Part shown: positions 24,803 through 35,056 of the stretch, one piece after another | Position numbering within the stretch: the stretch's first letter is position 1 | Layout of the letters: every line of letters begins with the position of its first letter | Assembly: GCA_900553185.1 (NCBI GenBank) | Contig: USCT01000003.1 | Span: forward strand, 115,711-179,710 | Direction of reading: 5' to 3' | Source of the DNA: an uncultured Bacteroides sp. | GTDB lineage: Bacteria > Bacteroidota > Bacteroidia > Bacteroidales > Bacteroidaceae | Length of the DNA stretch: 64,000 nucleotides | Program-made: the position numbers and the translations under genes | The notes under the pieces: generated by a model | Database searches by the model: none | Told to the model about the DNA's origin: nothing | The model's input: only the letters and a program-made list of their open reading frames with translations

Positions 24803-26479
24803 TTAATTTACTGAATCCCACCATACATGGCTGTACCAGCTGTCCTGGCCGCCCATCCGTTGTATGGCCTCATCATAATTCTGTTTGTTATAGGAAGATT
24901 CCAGAATAGGATAGCAGAAACGAACCGGAATTTCCTTACCGTCTGTCAGATACTGTTCGAACCCGTATTCAGCCGGAGATTTCAAGACCGGATAACCGGA
25001 ACGTCTCACATTGGCCCAACATTCAGCCGGATTCAGGAAATGCAGGATCCAGGCCTGTGTATTGATGGAACGTGCTTTCTGCTCGTCGGTATATCCTATA
25101 GGATTATTGCTATAGTATTCATTGAACTCTTCGTCGGTTATTTCCTCGCAGTCATAATTGTCAGAAAGGAACGTCATGGCAGCCCGTACTCCCGTCTTGT
25201 AATATTCTTCTACAGACATCGAGCCTGTACTCCAACCTTTCAGGGTAGCTTCCGCCATCAGAAACATCACCTCCGAATATGTCATGACAATGCCAGGATT
25301 ATCACTCTTCAGGAAGGTAGTAGCCAGTTTAGGTTCTACCTCCCGGGCTACTGAATAAACGATGTCAGGATTCGTTTCGGCCATTTCTTTCAGAATATCG
25401 CTGTCATAACCGGTAGGCCACGGTTCCCAAGAAAAAGCTCCCGGTACGCAAGGTTGGAATTCAATGCCCTTCTCCAGCATTTCTTCGGTCAGGTCAATGC
25501 GGTTATCCGGACTGGAAGTACTCATCAGACCATCGTAGTAGCAACGGGCTATTCTGAATGTACGCGGATCTTTTGTATCATACAGCTGATCAAAGAAAGT
25601 AGAACACAGATACGTCGGGTTATTGGCCGGATCGTTTCCATACAAGACTTTAGAATAAGCATTTCCACGGTAATCCGAATATGATTCGGAACCGAAACTA
25701 TAAGAAACCTCCATGTAATGAATCAAGGCATCGTCGGCAGAACTGGTAAATACGCCTCCATCGGCAGCCAATGCTGCTTCAAACTCCTGACGGGCTCTTT
25801 CGGGATCCACATTAGAGATTCTCATGGCAAAACGCAATCGGAGAGAATTGGCAAACTTTTTCCACTTCTGAATGTCTCCATCATAAATGACATCGCTTGT
25901 TATCTCATCCTTTGCAGGATCAAACTGATCGACAGCTGCAGCCAGTACCTTGAAAAAATCATCGTAAATGTCTTTCTGTTCATCATAACGGGGAGTAAAA
26001 ATACTTTCCAGGTATCCCTTACCTGCCTCGCTATAGGGAACATCTCCATAAAGGTCGGTAATGACCGACATGATATATACCCGATAAATATTCAAGGCTG
26101 CATTGATATTCACCCTGGCAGGATCATCCTTGGTACGGTATTCGGCATCCACCAGATTGGCAACTGCACCCGTATAGCCTAGCGTCCATCCGTAGCCCAT
26201 GATATTGTTATCAATGAAATGACGGCCACCATGGAAAGTAGTATTCCAGCACCCCATGAACTGCTGGTTGAATGCAGACAGATAGTTCCTATAGATGTCT
26301 ACCATATCAAGTCTGCCATACGTCTGGAGCTGGGCGGTAGTAAGCTGGGCGTTCGGATCGATTACATCTGCTTTTGAAGGGTCTGTATTCATATCCTCCA
26401 GATAGCTGTCACTGCAAGCCCCCAGAAACGTGGTGCAGGCAGTCAGCATAATTGCTATAATTGATTTGTTGTATTTCAT
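24803..26479 (-). CDS. SusD/RagB-family outer-membrane lipoprotein (SusD-like_2 group)
   Basis: The protein has 558 residues with a signal peptide and lipobox LGAC (Cys22). The mature start SDSYLEDMNTDPSKADVIDPNAQL is typical of the SusD-like_2 group, and the body is tetratricopeptide-rich and helical. The C-terminal third contains the variable glycan-binding loops. SusD proteins sit as a hinged lid over their paired SusC barrel, bind oligosaccharides and close for import. The pairing partner is the susC gene 8 bp upstream. The next gene in the operon starts 23 bp downstream and encodes the accessory glycan-binding lipoprotein. Confidence 0.95.
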   Translation of the reverse strand: MKYNKSIIAIMLTACTTFLGACSDSYLEDMNTDPSKADVIDPNAQLTTAQLQTYGRLDMVDIYRNYLSAFNQQFMGCWNTTFHGGRHFIDNNIMGYGWTLGYTGAVANLVDAEYRTKDDPARVNINAALNIYRVYIMSVITDLYGDVPYSEAGKGYLESIFTPRYDEQKDIYDDFFKVLAAAVDQFDPAKDEITSDVIYDGDIQKWKKFANSLRLRFAMRISNVDPERARQEFEAALAADGGVFTSSADDALIHYMEVSYSFGSESYSDYRGNAYSKVLYGNDPANNPTYLCSTFFDQLYDTKDPRTFRIARCYYDGLMSTSSPDNRIDLTEEMLEKGIEFQPCVPGAFSWEPWPTGYDSDILKEMAETNPDIVYSVAREVEPKLATTFLKSDNPGIVMTYSEVMFLMAEATLKGWSTGSMSVEEYYKTGVRAAMTFLSDNYDCEEITDEEFNEYYSNNPIGYTDEQKARSINTQAWILHFLNPAECWANVRRSGYPVLKSPAEYGFEQYLTDGKEIPVRFCYPILESSYNKQNYDEAIQRMGGQDSWYSHVWWDSVN

Positions 26480-26487
26480 AGTTTATC

Positions 26488-29400
26488 TTAGAATTTGATG
26501 TTAACATTGAATCCATAACTTCTGCGAGAAGGAAGAGAACCGTATTCCAGACCCATACCTGTGGTATTGTTGTAGTTTGAATCCGGGTCAATGTTCGGAA
26601 TATTCTTATAAAGGATGAACGGGTTACGGGCAACAAACGAAACAGTCATGTTATCCAATACACCTTTGAATATCTTCTTCGGAATCTGATATGTCAAGGT
26701 AATTTCACGACATTTCACATAGGAGTTGTCATAGATGAACATAGAAGGAGCATTTCTACATACACTCATCCAGTAGTCTTCCGGATTGATGTATATATCA
26801 TTCTCACGATAAGTTCCGTCACCGTTATCAATTACACCCGGAGCAACAAAGCCTCCGGTCGGTGTCCAGTCAGGAGATCCCTTTGGCAAACCGGCAGCTT
26901 TACGCTGTTCTTCAGAACGATACCACTCTTCACGTCCCTCCAGGGTAGCCAGGCTCTTACCGGACTCATAAGCCGAACGGGCCGACATGGAATACAGATC
27001 TGCCCCTACCTTCACATCGAACACTGCCGAAAGTGACAGATTCTTGTAAGTCAATGTAGTCACCAGACCGCCGGTCCAGTCCCAGGATGCATTACCCAGT
27101 ACGTGAGAACTCTTGTCGTACATCGGCAGACCGGTAGACGGATCAATCAAGACATCTCCGTTTTCATTCCGTTTGAAATCAGGACCAATGATGGAACCAT
27201 AATTTTCGCCTACCTTGGCAGCGACCTGTACATCCAGCCACGAAGCTTTTTCGAGTTCGAACATATCCATGTCGTCTACCAGTTCCTTTACCTTATTGTT
27301 ATTCTTTGAGAAATTCAGATTCAAGTCCCATGAAAAATCTTTCGTTTGTATCACCCGTGTATTCAATGCAATTTCAACACCCTTGTTTTCAATTTCTCCA
27401 GCATTGATCAAGCGATAATTGTAACCGGATGCCCAAGAGCTGGCCATTCCCATAATCTGATCCCTACTGTTCTGAGAGTAATAAGTAAAATCCAGACCGA
27501 TACGATTATTCAGGAATTTGGTTTCCAGACCAACCTCAAACGAATTTGTCCGTGTCGGTTTCAGATTTTTGTTGGGCACTGTATTGTTGTTGATATAACC
27601 GATGGTATAACCCGGATAAGTATATTTTGACTTGGTATAAACCAATCCCAACTGATAAGGATTCGTATCACTACCTACCTGAGCCCATGACATACGAATC
27701 TTACCATAAGGCAATATGTCTTTTTTATTGAGAATTTCTGAGAAGATAAAACTACCTGAGAAAGAAGGGTATACGTAAGTATTGTTATTCAGCGGTAACG
27801 TAGAAGACTGATCGGCACGTAAGGTGGCGTCAAAATATAGCATGTGCTTCCATCCCAGGTTTACCGCGCCGTATACAGAGTTGATCTGCTTGCGGTACGT
27901 ATTCTGTTCCACACTGATTTCATTAAAGCTGAGCAAGGCCACCACATCACGAATCTGCATGTCCTGAGCCGTAGTGACGGTTGTCAGATTATCCACCTTG
28001 AACATGTTTCCTCCCAAAGTGGCATTGAAATCAAAATTTCCCCATGTATTGTTATACAAGGCCAGCAATTCGAAATTGTACATGCGGTTCTCAAAAGAAC
28101 TGATCTGCAAGCGTCCGGCTTCAAATCCCGGAGTGGTAGGTGCCTGAAAATCCTCGAATGTAAACCAGTTCATTTCCGTTCCTAACGTACCTTGGATTTT
28201 CAGATGATCATTGATGTTCCAAATGGCTTTACCGTTCAGACGGAACTGATCTTTCTGCGATTCGTTACTGTTTTTATATACTCCCCAATACGGATTGACG
28301 TTATACGGGTCCATTCCGTTCCAGTTGCTGTATTCACCGTTCTCATCCTGATAAGTCTTCAGCCATTCCTGGTCGTAAGTTGTAGCCAGCGTCATCAGGT
28401 TCTTTCCGATATTCGCCTTACTGTCACCCATTGCCGGACGGTTATTGACATCTTCACGGGTATAGTTCGCACTGAAATCCAGATCAACTTTCGATAAGGA
28501 AGTGTTGGCACGCAAAGAGAAATTGTTACGGCTCATGTTGGTTTTGGGTACAATATCCTTGTTCCGCATATCCGTATATGAGAAACGAACACCTGTCTTG
28601 CCGGTACTTGAACTGATGACAGCCGTATTGGTAGCAGTCAGACCGGTACGGAAAAAGCCAGAAGTATTGTCTGGTATAATCAGATACGGACGAGAGACTC
28701 CATCAAAATAGGTCAGCATGTTGCTTCCGTCAGCCTTAGGTCCCCAACTGGTATTCGTATTCGATACAGCATCAATACTATAGGTACCGTTACTGCCCAT
28801 ACCGTAGATCTGCTGAATATCGTTCCATTTGGACAACTGGGTATCTATCGTCAGTGTTCCATTGTATTCTACACTGAATTTTTCCTTACCGTCGGCTTTC
28901 TTGGTGGTAATCAGGATAACACCGTGACTGGCCCGGCTACCGTACAAAGCCGATGCAGCAGGACCTTTCAAGACAGATATGTTTTCTATATCATCCGGAT
29001 TGATACTGGAAATTCCATCTCCCAGGTCGTATCCACCGTAAGTACCGGCACTACCGTAATTCGTATTGTCCAAAGGAACACCGTCGATGACGTAAAGCGG
29101 CTGGTTGTTTCCGGTCATTTCCGTACTACCACGCAGAATCACACGGGTAGAACCGGAAGGTCCGCTGGCTGTCTGACTGACGACCAGACCAGGCACACGT
29201 CCGGCCATGGAATTGATGACATTGGTTTCTTTCGCTTTGGTAAGAGCCTCACCTTTCACTTCGGCTACGCCATAGCCCAAGGCCTTTCGCTCTCTCTTGA
29301 TACCTAATGCAGTCACTACGACCTCGCTCAGCATCTGGTTATCCTCTTCCAAAGTAATATTCATGATTCCCTTGGTAGCCTTCACTTCCTTAGAGGTATA

Positions 29401-29679
29401 ACCCACATAACTGATCACCAAAACGGCTCCCTTCTTTACATCCAGTGTAAAATGTCCGTCCAAGTCTGTAATGGTACCGTTGGTCGTTCCCTTTTCGACG
29501 ATAGATGCCCCGATAATCGGTCCGGCAGCGTCCTTCACAACCCCTGAAATTTTTTCTGACTGCTGAACTACCGCCAAAGACTCCGAAGCGGCAACAGATT
29601 GCATCTGAGGGATTCCACCTACCAGGCAGAATGATAAAGTTCCACAGAGCAATGATCTTCTGTAACTTTTTGTGTTCAT
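26488..29679 (-). CDS. SusC/RagA-family TonB-dependent transporter
   Basis: The protein has 1,063 residues. After a signal peptide (to about Ala31) comes the carboxypeptidase-D regulatory-like domain (ISGVVKDAAGPIIGASIVEKGT, about 43-115), then a TonB box-like stretch (SEVVVTALG), the plug with GGYDLGDGISSINPDDIENISVLKGPAASALYGSRASHGVILITTKK-type features (about 130-255), and a 22-strand barrel ending in a short aromatic-terminated strand. There is no STN domain, so signalling to an anti-sigma factor is not expected; the HTCS is the likely regulator. It imports oligosaccharides into the periplasm using TonB energy. It is the first gene of the PUL operon. Confidence 0.97.
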   Translation of the reverse strand: MNTKSYRRSLLCGTLSFCLVGGIPQMQSVAASESLAVVQQSEKISGVVKDAAGPIIGASIVEKGTTNGTITDLDGHFTLDVKKGAVLVISYVGYTSKEVKATKGIMNITLEEDNQMLSEVVVTALGIKRERKALGYGVAEVKGEALTKAKETNVINSMAGRVPGLVVSQTASGPSGSTRVILRGSTEMTGNNQPLYVIDGVPLDNTNYGSAGTYGGYDLGDGISSINPDDIENISVLKGPAASALYGSRASHGVILITTKKADGKEKFSVEYNGTLTIDTQLSKWNDIQQIYGMGSNGTYSIDAVSNTNTSWGPKADGSNMLTYFDGVSRPYLIIPDNTSGFFRTGLTATNTAVISSSTGKTGVRFSYTDMRNKDIVPKTNMSRNNFSLRANTSLSKVDLDFSANYTREDVNNRPAMGDSKANIGKNLMTLATTYDQEWLKTYQDENGEYSNWNGMDPYNVNPYWGVYKNSNESQKDQFRLNGKAIWNINDHLKIQGTLGTEMNWFTFEDFQAPTTPGFEAGRLQISSFENRMYNFELLALYNNTWGNFDFNATLGGNMFKVDNLTTVTTAQDMQIRDVVALLSFNEISVEQNTYRKQINSVYGAVNLGWKHMLYFDATLRADQSSTLPLNNNTYVYPSFSGSFIFSEILNKKDILPYGKIRMSWAQVGSDTNPYQLGLVYTKSKYTYPGYTIGYINNNTVPNKNLKPTRTNSFEVGLETKFLNNRIGLDFTYYSQNSRDQIMGMASSWASGYNYRLINAGEIENKGVEIALNTRVIQTKDFSWDLNLNFSKNNNKVKELVDDMDMFELEKASWLDVQVAAKVGENYGSIIGPDFKRNENGDVLIDPSTGLPMYDKSSHVLGNASWDWTGGLVTTLTYKNLSLSAVFDVKVGADLYSMSARSAYESGKSLATLEGREEWYRSEEQRKAAGLPKGSPDWTPTGGFVAPGVIDNGDGTYRENDIYINPEDYWMSVCRNAPSMFIYDNSYVKCREITLTYQIPKKIFKGVLDNMTVSFVARNPFILYKNIPNIDPDSNYNNTTGMGLEYGSLPSRRSYGFNVNIKF

Positions 29680-29742
29680 AGATTTGATTGATTATGTTAA
29701 TAACTTTTCTGATTACCTGAAACAGAAATAAAAAGTGGAAAA

Positions 29743-29750
29743 CAAAAGTA
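29743..29750 (-). promoter_or_regulatory. Candidate -7 element for the susC operon
   Basis: Minus-strand TACTTTTG matches TAnnTTTG about 64 bp before the susC start. The -33 element is poor, as would be expected for an activator-dependent promoter. A second match (TAATTTTG) lies at 29847-29854. Confidence 0.45.
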
Positions 29751-29915
29751 TTCGTGATAAAGACAATCTCTTGTATACATTATATTTATCTGCATACCGT
29801 ATCATCAATCATGCTTCATAGGCTTTAGGTTTAATGTTTACGACTGCAAAATTATGAATACGGAATTAACAGATGGAACTGGAATGTGCTGTACAACGTC
29901 ACTATATGTACAATC

Positions 29916-29951
29916 AACATTTCACACCCCATTTTTGAACATTTCACACCC
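29916..29951. repeat. Tandem 14-bp direct repeat, candidate HTCS operator
   Basis: AACATTTCACACCC occurs at 29916-29929 and again at 29938-29951. The start-to-start spacing is 22 bp, about two helical turns, so both copies face the same side of DNA. It lies in the 402-bp region between susC and the HTCS gene. AraC-type DNA-binding domains, such as the one at the HTCS C-terminus, typically bind direct repeats at about this spacing. Confidence 0.6.
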
Positions 29952-30081
29952 TTGAAGAAGCTATTTTTCTCTTTGGATAAGAAAAAAATCCTAAAAAAAA
30001 ACGTACTTTTACGGAGAATTAAAAACCAGATTCAAGCCTTTGGACATTCATCTTATTATCATCTCTTAACATAAGAACGCT

Positions 30082-33000
30082 ATGAGAACACTGATCATTG
30101 CCTTACTATCCCTCCTGTCTTGTGCCATAACCGCACAAGAGAATATCATGTTCAAGCATCTGACGGTTCATGATGGGTTAGCCGACAACGAAGTGAAATG
30201 TATCTTAAAAGACAACAACGGTTTCCTTTGGTGCTCTACCAATACAGCCATAAACCGTTTCGATGGTTACAACGTCAAGCAATACCAGAATACTGCCGAC
30301 GGCTTAAGTCTATCCGCCATGATTGAGCAGATACAGATGGACCATAACGGCGATATCTGGATAAACCGATACGGGCATTACTTCGTTTATGACAGAAACA
30401 AAGACCAGTTTGTCGACGCACAACCCCTGCTTGACAAATATCAACTCCATCCCAATGTACATCCCCAACAGATCGTCATCGATGAACAAAAGAACATCTG
30501 GTCATACAACGGGCATACCATGAAATACCACAGCTTCCAAAAAAATATGACTTATACCTTAGACAATCTGCCGGATAAAATAAGGTACATGTATGCCAAA
30601 CGAAACTATTTTTTCTACATCGATCAGGACAACAACCTTTTTATCTCCGATCTATGTAACAAGAAAATTTTCTACCAGGTTTCTTTGAATCATCTGTTTC
30701 ACAAAGAAAAATACCTGGAATACAAGTTTTACGTAGACAATAATCTGGATATATGGATCTACAGTTCGAATACTCAAGGACTCTGGCTCCTGTCTAAAGA
30801 AACAAATAACTCCTGGACACTCACCACCATCCAGCATACCTCATACCTATTGAGTAATAAAGTGATAAGTATCTGCGAAGACCATAACAACCGTATATGG
30901 ATAGGAATGGAATACGACGGCATCAGCATTTACGACAAGAAACAGAAAATACACACACATATATCACAGTCTGCAGACACATACTCACTAGGAAGTAATA
31001 AAGTGTGGTGTTTCTATTACGACAATGAAAATACCATGTGGGTTGGTACCATGCGGAATGGAATTTCCTATTACAACAAGGATTTTTCCCCATTCATCCA
31101 AACGACCTTACCCATCAAACATGACATTTCCTGTCTCACCGAAGACGAAAACAGCAACCTGTGGTTCGGTACAGACGGTGGAGGTATCTATGAAATTACC
31201 TCCACGGGAGGAATCGTTCAGTTCAGTAAGGAAAAGGGCAATTCATTCAGTGACAAGATAGTATGCATGTACCGCGATTCCAAAAACAGAATCTGGGTAG
31301 GAACCTATCTGGACGGATTCGGTTATTACCAGAACGGGAAATTCCATCAATATCCCTATTCGGAGGCTTTTCCCAGGAATCCGATCAACAACAGTATATG
31401 GAGCATAACAGAAGACAATCAAGGAAACCTGTGGTTAGGAAATCTGAATTGTGGACTTCATGTATACAATCCCGATAAAGCAACATTCCATACCTATTCT
31501 CCAAAGAATTCCGGAATATCCGACGAGCATATCATGTCTGTAGCATTCGACGGCAAACAGTCTATCTACATAGCCACCTGTAACGGAGCAAACATCATCA
31601 ATACCCACACCAGAGAAATAACCAACATACCAAACAACAGAAAAAAGACACAACGTATCAGAGATTCTATCCAAAACAACATCTACGTAGACAGCCGGGA
31701 ACTCGTCTGGATAGGTGGAAGAGAGGGAATTACGGTATTCGATAGCCAACTCGATACCATATACTATATAAATGACACAAACAGTAAACTGAAAGGAAGC
31801 CTTGTAAGAGGTATCATGGAGGATAACCGGCAAAACATGTGGATAATTACCACCGACGGAATTACAAATATCCATGTATCGGCAGACAGTCATCGGAACG
31901 GCTACCTGTTTACCTGTCATCCCTATTCCAAAAATGACGGATTGCAATCCTCCGATTTCGTACATAATTCCATTTACCGCGCCCACAACGGAAACATCAT
32001 CATCGGTGGAAACGGAAGATATTATAGCACAAATCCCGATGCATTGCATCACAGCCAAAGAGCTACACCGGTCATTTTTACCCAATTGAAGGTATTCAAC
32101 CAGATCATAGAAGCTGATTCCGTATACAACGGACACATCATTCTGCATAAAAACATCGAACTGACCGACAAAATTGTCCTGAAAAACAACCAAAGCACAT
32201 TCAGCCTGGAATTCTCCACGCTGGAATACATCAGAACAAGCAACCTGCAATTCTCTTTCCGGCTGAAAGAAGCCAATAAGAACTGGACCATACTGAAAGA
32301 CAACCAGATTTCCTTCAACAACATGGCCACAGGCACTTATACCCTGGAAATTCGTGCCACTAACTCCGACGGATTATGGAGCCAGCCATCGGCACTCACC
32401 ATCGTAATAGAGCCACCCATCTGGCTGAACGGATGGTTTATAGCACTTTACATTTTCATCGTCATTGTTCTCATCCTGTATATGCTGTACCTGAACGACA
32501 AGAAGCACAAAAGAAGAATGAAATACAAGGAAATAGAGCTGGAGGCCAGGAAACAACACGAAGTGGACGAAATCAGAATCAACTTCTTCACCAATCTTAG
32601 CCACGATTTCCGTACCCCGTTGTCACTCATTATAACGCCGCTGGAGGAATTGTTGAAACAAGACTGCGAGATGAAAGGCATGCTGAACATCATTTACAAG
32701 AATGCCAGGATTCTCTTGAATCTGGTAAACCAGATATTGGATTTCAGGAAACTGGAAATGCAGAAAAACACAGAGATCCAAACAAGTTGTGAGGATTACA
32801 TCCAGTTTGCCTATGAAATTATCAAGAACTTCTCCGTATATGCCGAAACCAACAATCTGAAACTGACCCTGGAGAAACAGATAGACAGCCTGCCGATCAT
32901 GTTCGACAAAGACAAAATGCATAAAGTATTTATGAACCTCCTGTCGAATGCCATCAAATACGCCGGAAATCCCGGAAAAGTTTCAGTCAAGATATGGACA

Positions 33001-34116
33001 AACAATGACAGGGTTTATACAAGCATAGCCGACAACGGACCCGGAATAAACGATAGTAACAAAACGAAAATATTCGATCCGTTTTTCCAGATACCAAACA
33101 GTAAGTCACTGTATGGAAGCGGAATAGGACTTCACATAGTAAAAGATCTGCTGAAAGCCCATAACGGCGACATCCATGTAGAAGACAATGAACCGACAGG
33201 AGCACGGTTTGTGTTCTATATTCCCATTGTCGCCGCGGCACAGGAATCGAACGTCGCAAAACTCACAGAAAACGAAGAAATCACAAACGCGCCGGAGAGG
33301 GAAATAAAAGAAACGCAGGAAACGGAACCACATGAAAAGAACAGCCTGCTGATAGTAGAAGACTATCAGGATCTACGGGATTTCCTGACAGAATCACTCC
33401 AGAAGGAATATACAGTCTATGCGGCCGTCGACGGACTACACGCCTTGTCTATTCTGAAAAAGGAACACATAGACCTGGTGGTGACTGATGTCATGATGCC
33501 GAACATGGACGGAATCGAATTGTGCCGTTCCGTAAAAAGCGACATCAAGATTTCACACATCCCCATCATCATGCTCACGGCCAAAAACGATGTAGAACAC
33601 ATCACTCAAGGCTTCATGGAAGGTGCCGACGACTATGTACAGAAACCATTCAACCTGGACATCCTGAAACTGAGAATCCAAAGAATCTTGAAATGGAAAC
33701 ATGAATGCTACCGGAAGTTCGCAATGGCAGACATCCCTACCAGCGACATAACGTCCAGCTCTCTGGATGAAGAGCTCATGGAGAAAGCCATCAAAGCCGT
33801 AGAAGAAAATATGGAAAACCCACAATTCTCGGTAGAAGAACTCAGCAGCATGGTAGGCATGAGCCGAAGCAACCTGTACAACAAACTGATGTCCATCACA
33901 GGAAAAGCTCCCAGTGAATTCATACGATTATTAAGACTGAAAAAAAGTGTCAAATACCTGAAAGGGACCCAGATGACCGTAGCCGAAGTAGCCTATAAAG
34001 TAGGATTCAATTCTCCCAAAATCTTTACACATTATTTCAAGGAAGAATACAAAATGACGCCTACGGAATACCGGAAAGCCAATGACACATCCGCGGATGA
34101 ATCAAAACGGCCTTGA
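30082..34116 (+). CDS. Hybrid two-component system sensor/regulator (HTCS) of the PUL
   Basis: The protein has 1,344 residues. A signal peptide (MRTLIIALLSLLSCAITAQ) leads into a periplasmic sensor with many two-component-regulator beta-propeller repeats (WIGMEYDGISIYD, WFGTDGGGIYEIT and others; to about 690) and a Y_Y_Y domain (about 695-775). A membrane segment lies at about 782-805. Then come a histidine kinase (His841 in NLSHDFRTPLSLI), an ATPase domain with NGPGIN and GSGIGLHI, a receiver domain with phospho-acceptor Asp1136 (VVTDVMMPNMDG), and an AraC-type helix-turn-helix (about 1232-1340). HTCS proteins sense a defined oligosaccharide in the periplasm and switch on the neighbouring susC operon. 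The whole relay is in one chain. It is divergent from susC, with a direct repeat between them. Confidence 0.96.
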   Translation: MRTLIIALLSLLSCAITAQENIMFKHLTVHDGLADNEVKCILKDNNGFLWCSTNTAINRFDGYNVKQYQNTADGLSLSAMIEQIQMDHNGDIWINRYGHYFVYDRNKDQFVDAQPLLDKYQLHPNVHPQQIVIDEQKNIWSYNGHTMKYHSFQKNMTYTLDNLPDKIRYMYAKRNYFFYIDQDNNLFISDLCNKKIFYQVSLNHLFHKEKYLEYKFYVDNNLDIWIYSSNTQGLWLLSKETNNSWTLTTIQHTSYLLSNKVISICEDHNNRIWIGMEYDGISIYDKKQKIHTHISQSADTYSLGSNKVWCFYYDNENTMWVGTMRNGISYYNKDFSPFIQTTLPIKHDISCLTEDENSNLWFGTDGGGIYEITSTGGIVQFSKEKGNSFSDKIVCMYRDSKNRIWVGTYLDGFGYYQNGKFHQYPYSEAFPRNPINNSIWSITEDNQGNLWLGNLNCGLHVYNPDKATFHTYSPKNSGISDEHIMSVAFDGKQSIYIATCNGANIINTHTREITNIPNNRKKTQRIRDSIQNNIYVDSRELVWIGGREGITVFDSQLDTIYYINDTNSKLKGSLVRGIMEDNRQNMWIITTDGITNIHVSADSHRNGYLFTCHPYSKNDGLQSSDFVHNSIYRAHNGNIIIGGNGRYYSTNPDALHHSQRATPVIFTQLKVFNQIIEADSVYNGHIILHKNIELTDKIVLKNNQSTFSLEFSTLEYIRTSNLQFSFRLKEANKNWTILKDNQISFNNMATGTYTLEIRATNSDGLWSQPSALTIVIEPPIWLNGWFIALYIFIVIVLILYMLYLNDKKHKRRMKYKEIELEARKQHEVDEIRINFFTNLSHDFRTPLSLIITPLEELLKQDCEMKGMLNIIYKNARILLNLVNQILDFRKLEMQKNTEIQTSCEDYIQFAYEIIKNFSVYAETNNLKLTLEKQIDSLPIMFDKDKMHKVFMNLLSNAIKYAGNPGKVSVKIWTNNDRVYTSIADNGPGINDSNKTKIFDPFFQIPNSKSLYGSGIGLHIVKDLLKAHNGDIHVEDNEPTGARFVFYIPIVAAAQESNVAKLTENEEITNAPEREIKETQETEPHEKNSLLIVEDYQDLRDFLTESLQKEYTVYAAVDGLHALSILKKEHIDLVVTDVMMPNMDGIELCRSVKSDIKISHIPIIMLTAKNDVEHITQGFMEGADDYVQKPFNLDILKLRIQRILKWKHECYRKFAMADIPTSDITSSSLDEELMEKAIKAVEENMENPQFSVEELSSMVGMSRSNLYNKLMSITGKAPSEFIRLLRLKKSVKYLKGTQMTVAEVAYKVGFNSPKIFTHYFKEEYKMTPTEYRKANDTSADESKRP

Positions 34117-34131
34117 ACCATTACAAGGCCG
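34108..34131 (+). other. Hairpin overlapping the HTCS stop codon
   Basis: CGGCCTTG pairs with CAAGGCCG around an 8-nt loop. No T-run follows, so it may define the mRNA 3' end without being a classical terminator. Confidence 0.45.
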
Positions 34132-35056
34132 ACCGCACAAACATGACATTCGCATAAAACAGGCTATCGCTGATAACCTAAGAGTGAGAGTCGGCAATAA
34201 GTACGAACCTAACCGTCTACAGGGATTGACGGATAAACACACTACGAAAACTTCTGGCCGGCATACACAAAATAGCAAAAAGACACGGATTTCATAACTT
34301 TACAAACATTTTTCTCAAATATACACAAAATCAAGAACCATATAATTCAGAATTTCCATCGACCAGGAGGAAATCCAGTGCTCAAAAACGTATATACATG
34401 CAGATAAAATACAATAATGCATCAAAAAAATTCGTTTCCGGAGGCAGAAAAAAGGAGAAAAACATGCGGAAAAAAGATTTTTTTCTCCAGACAAACAAAC
34501 AAGAACGCCTAGACAAGTAAACAAAGACATCCGCACATCCTGAAAAATACGTTCAAAAGGCCTTTTTCACCCCTATAGAAATGCCAGTTGAAATAATATA
34601 TACCGTATTTCAGAAAAATCAGATAGCTTATTCGAACACATAAAAGACAAACAAGAACAAAGGGAAATCCCATTCCAAACAGCATAAATTCAACATTAAA
34701 CCCAATCCAAGAACAAATCAAACTTCCCAGAAATTACGAGAATCACGAATTGAGCACGACATCGGACAAACGGTGGAAACAAACGATTCTCATCCCTCCG
34801 CAAATATCAAAATGACAAAATGAACATGAAAAGAAAACAGACGAAACAGCAGGCCCTTCATTTCTTCTTCTCATATATCGAACACAACAATCAGTTTCCG
34901 ATATGCCGTCTACAAAACGACAAAGAAGTATATATATACAATTTCAATTCATAAAAACGAATATTTTTACGATTCTAACAAAGTTTCAAGCCCATTTTAT
35001 TGGATAACTAAATCCGATAATCTAATTTTGCCGAGTGTTATAAAAGATAAACAAAC
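34117..35056. other. 940-bp gene-free region
   Basis: No frame here has a plausible start, length or composition; the short minus-strand frames (34315-34536 and 34509-34721) look random. The plus strand is unusually A-rich. No tRNA, insertion-sequence end or long repeat was seen. The promoter of the next gene is at its right end. Confidence 0.6.
35000..35030 (+). promoter_or_regulatory. Promoter of the CoA-transferase gene
   Basis: TTG-N20-TAATTTTG lies 26 bp before the ATG at 35057 and fits the Bacteroidetes pattern well. Confidence 0.7.

Noticed and set aside
29886..30074. 62-residue plus-strand frame before the HTCS gene
   Set aside because: It spans the direct repeat and the probable HTCS promoter; the composition is random.
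34315..34721. Two short minus-strand frames in the gene-free region
   Set aside because: Low-complexity composition, no family resemblance and no promoter or spacing that supports them.
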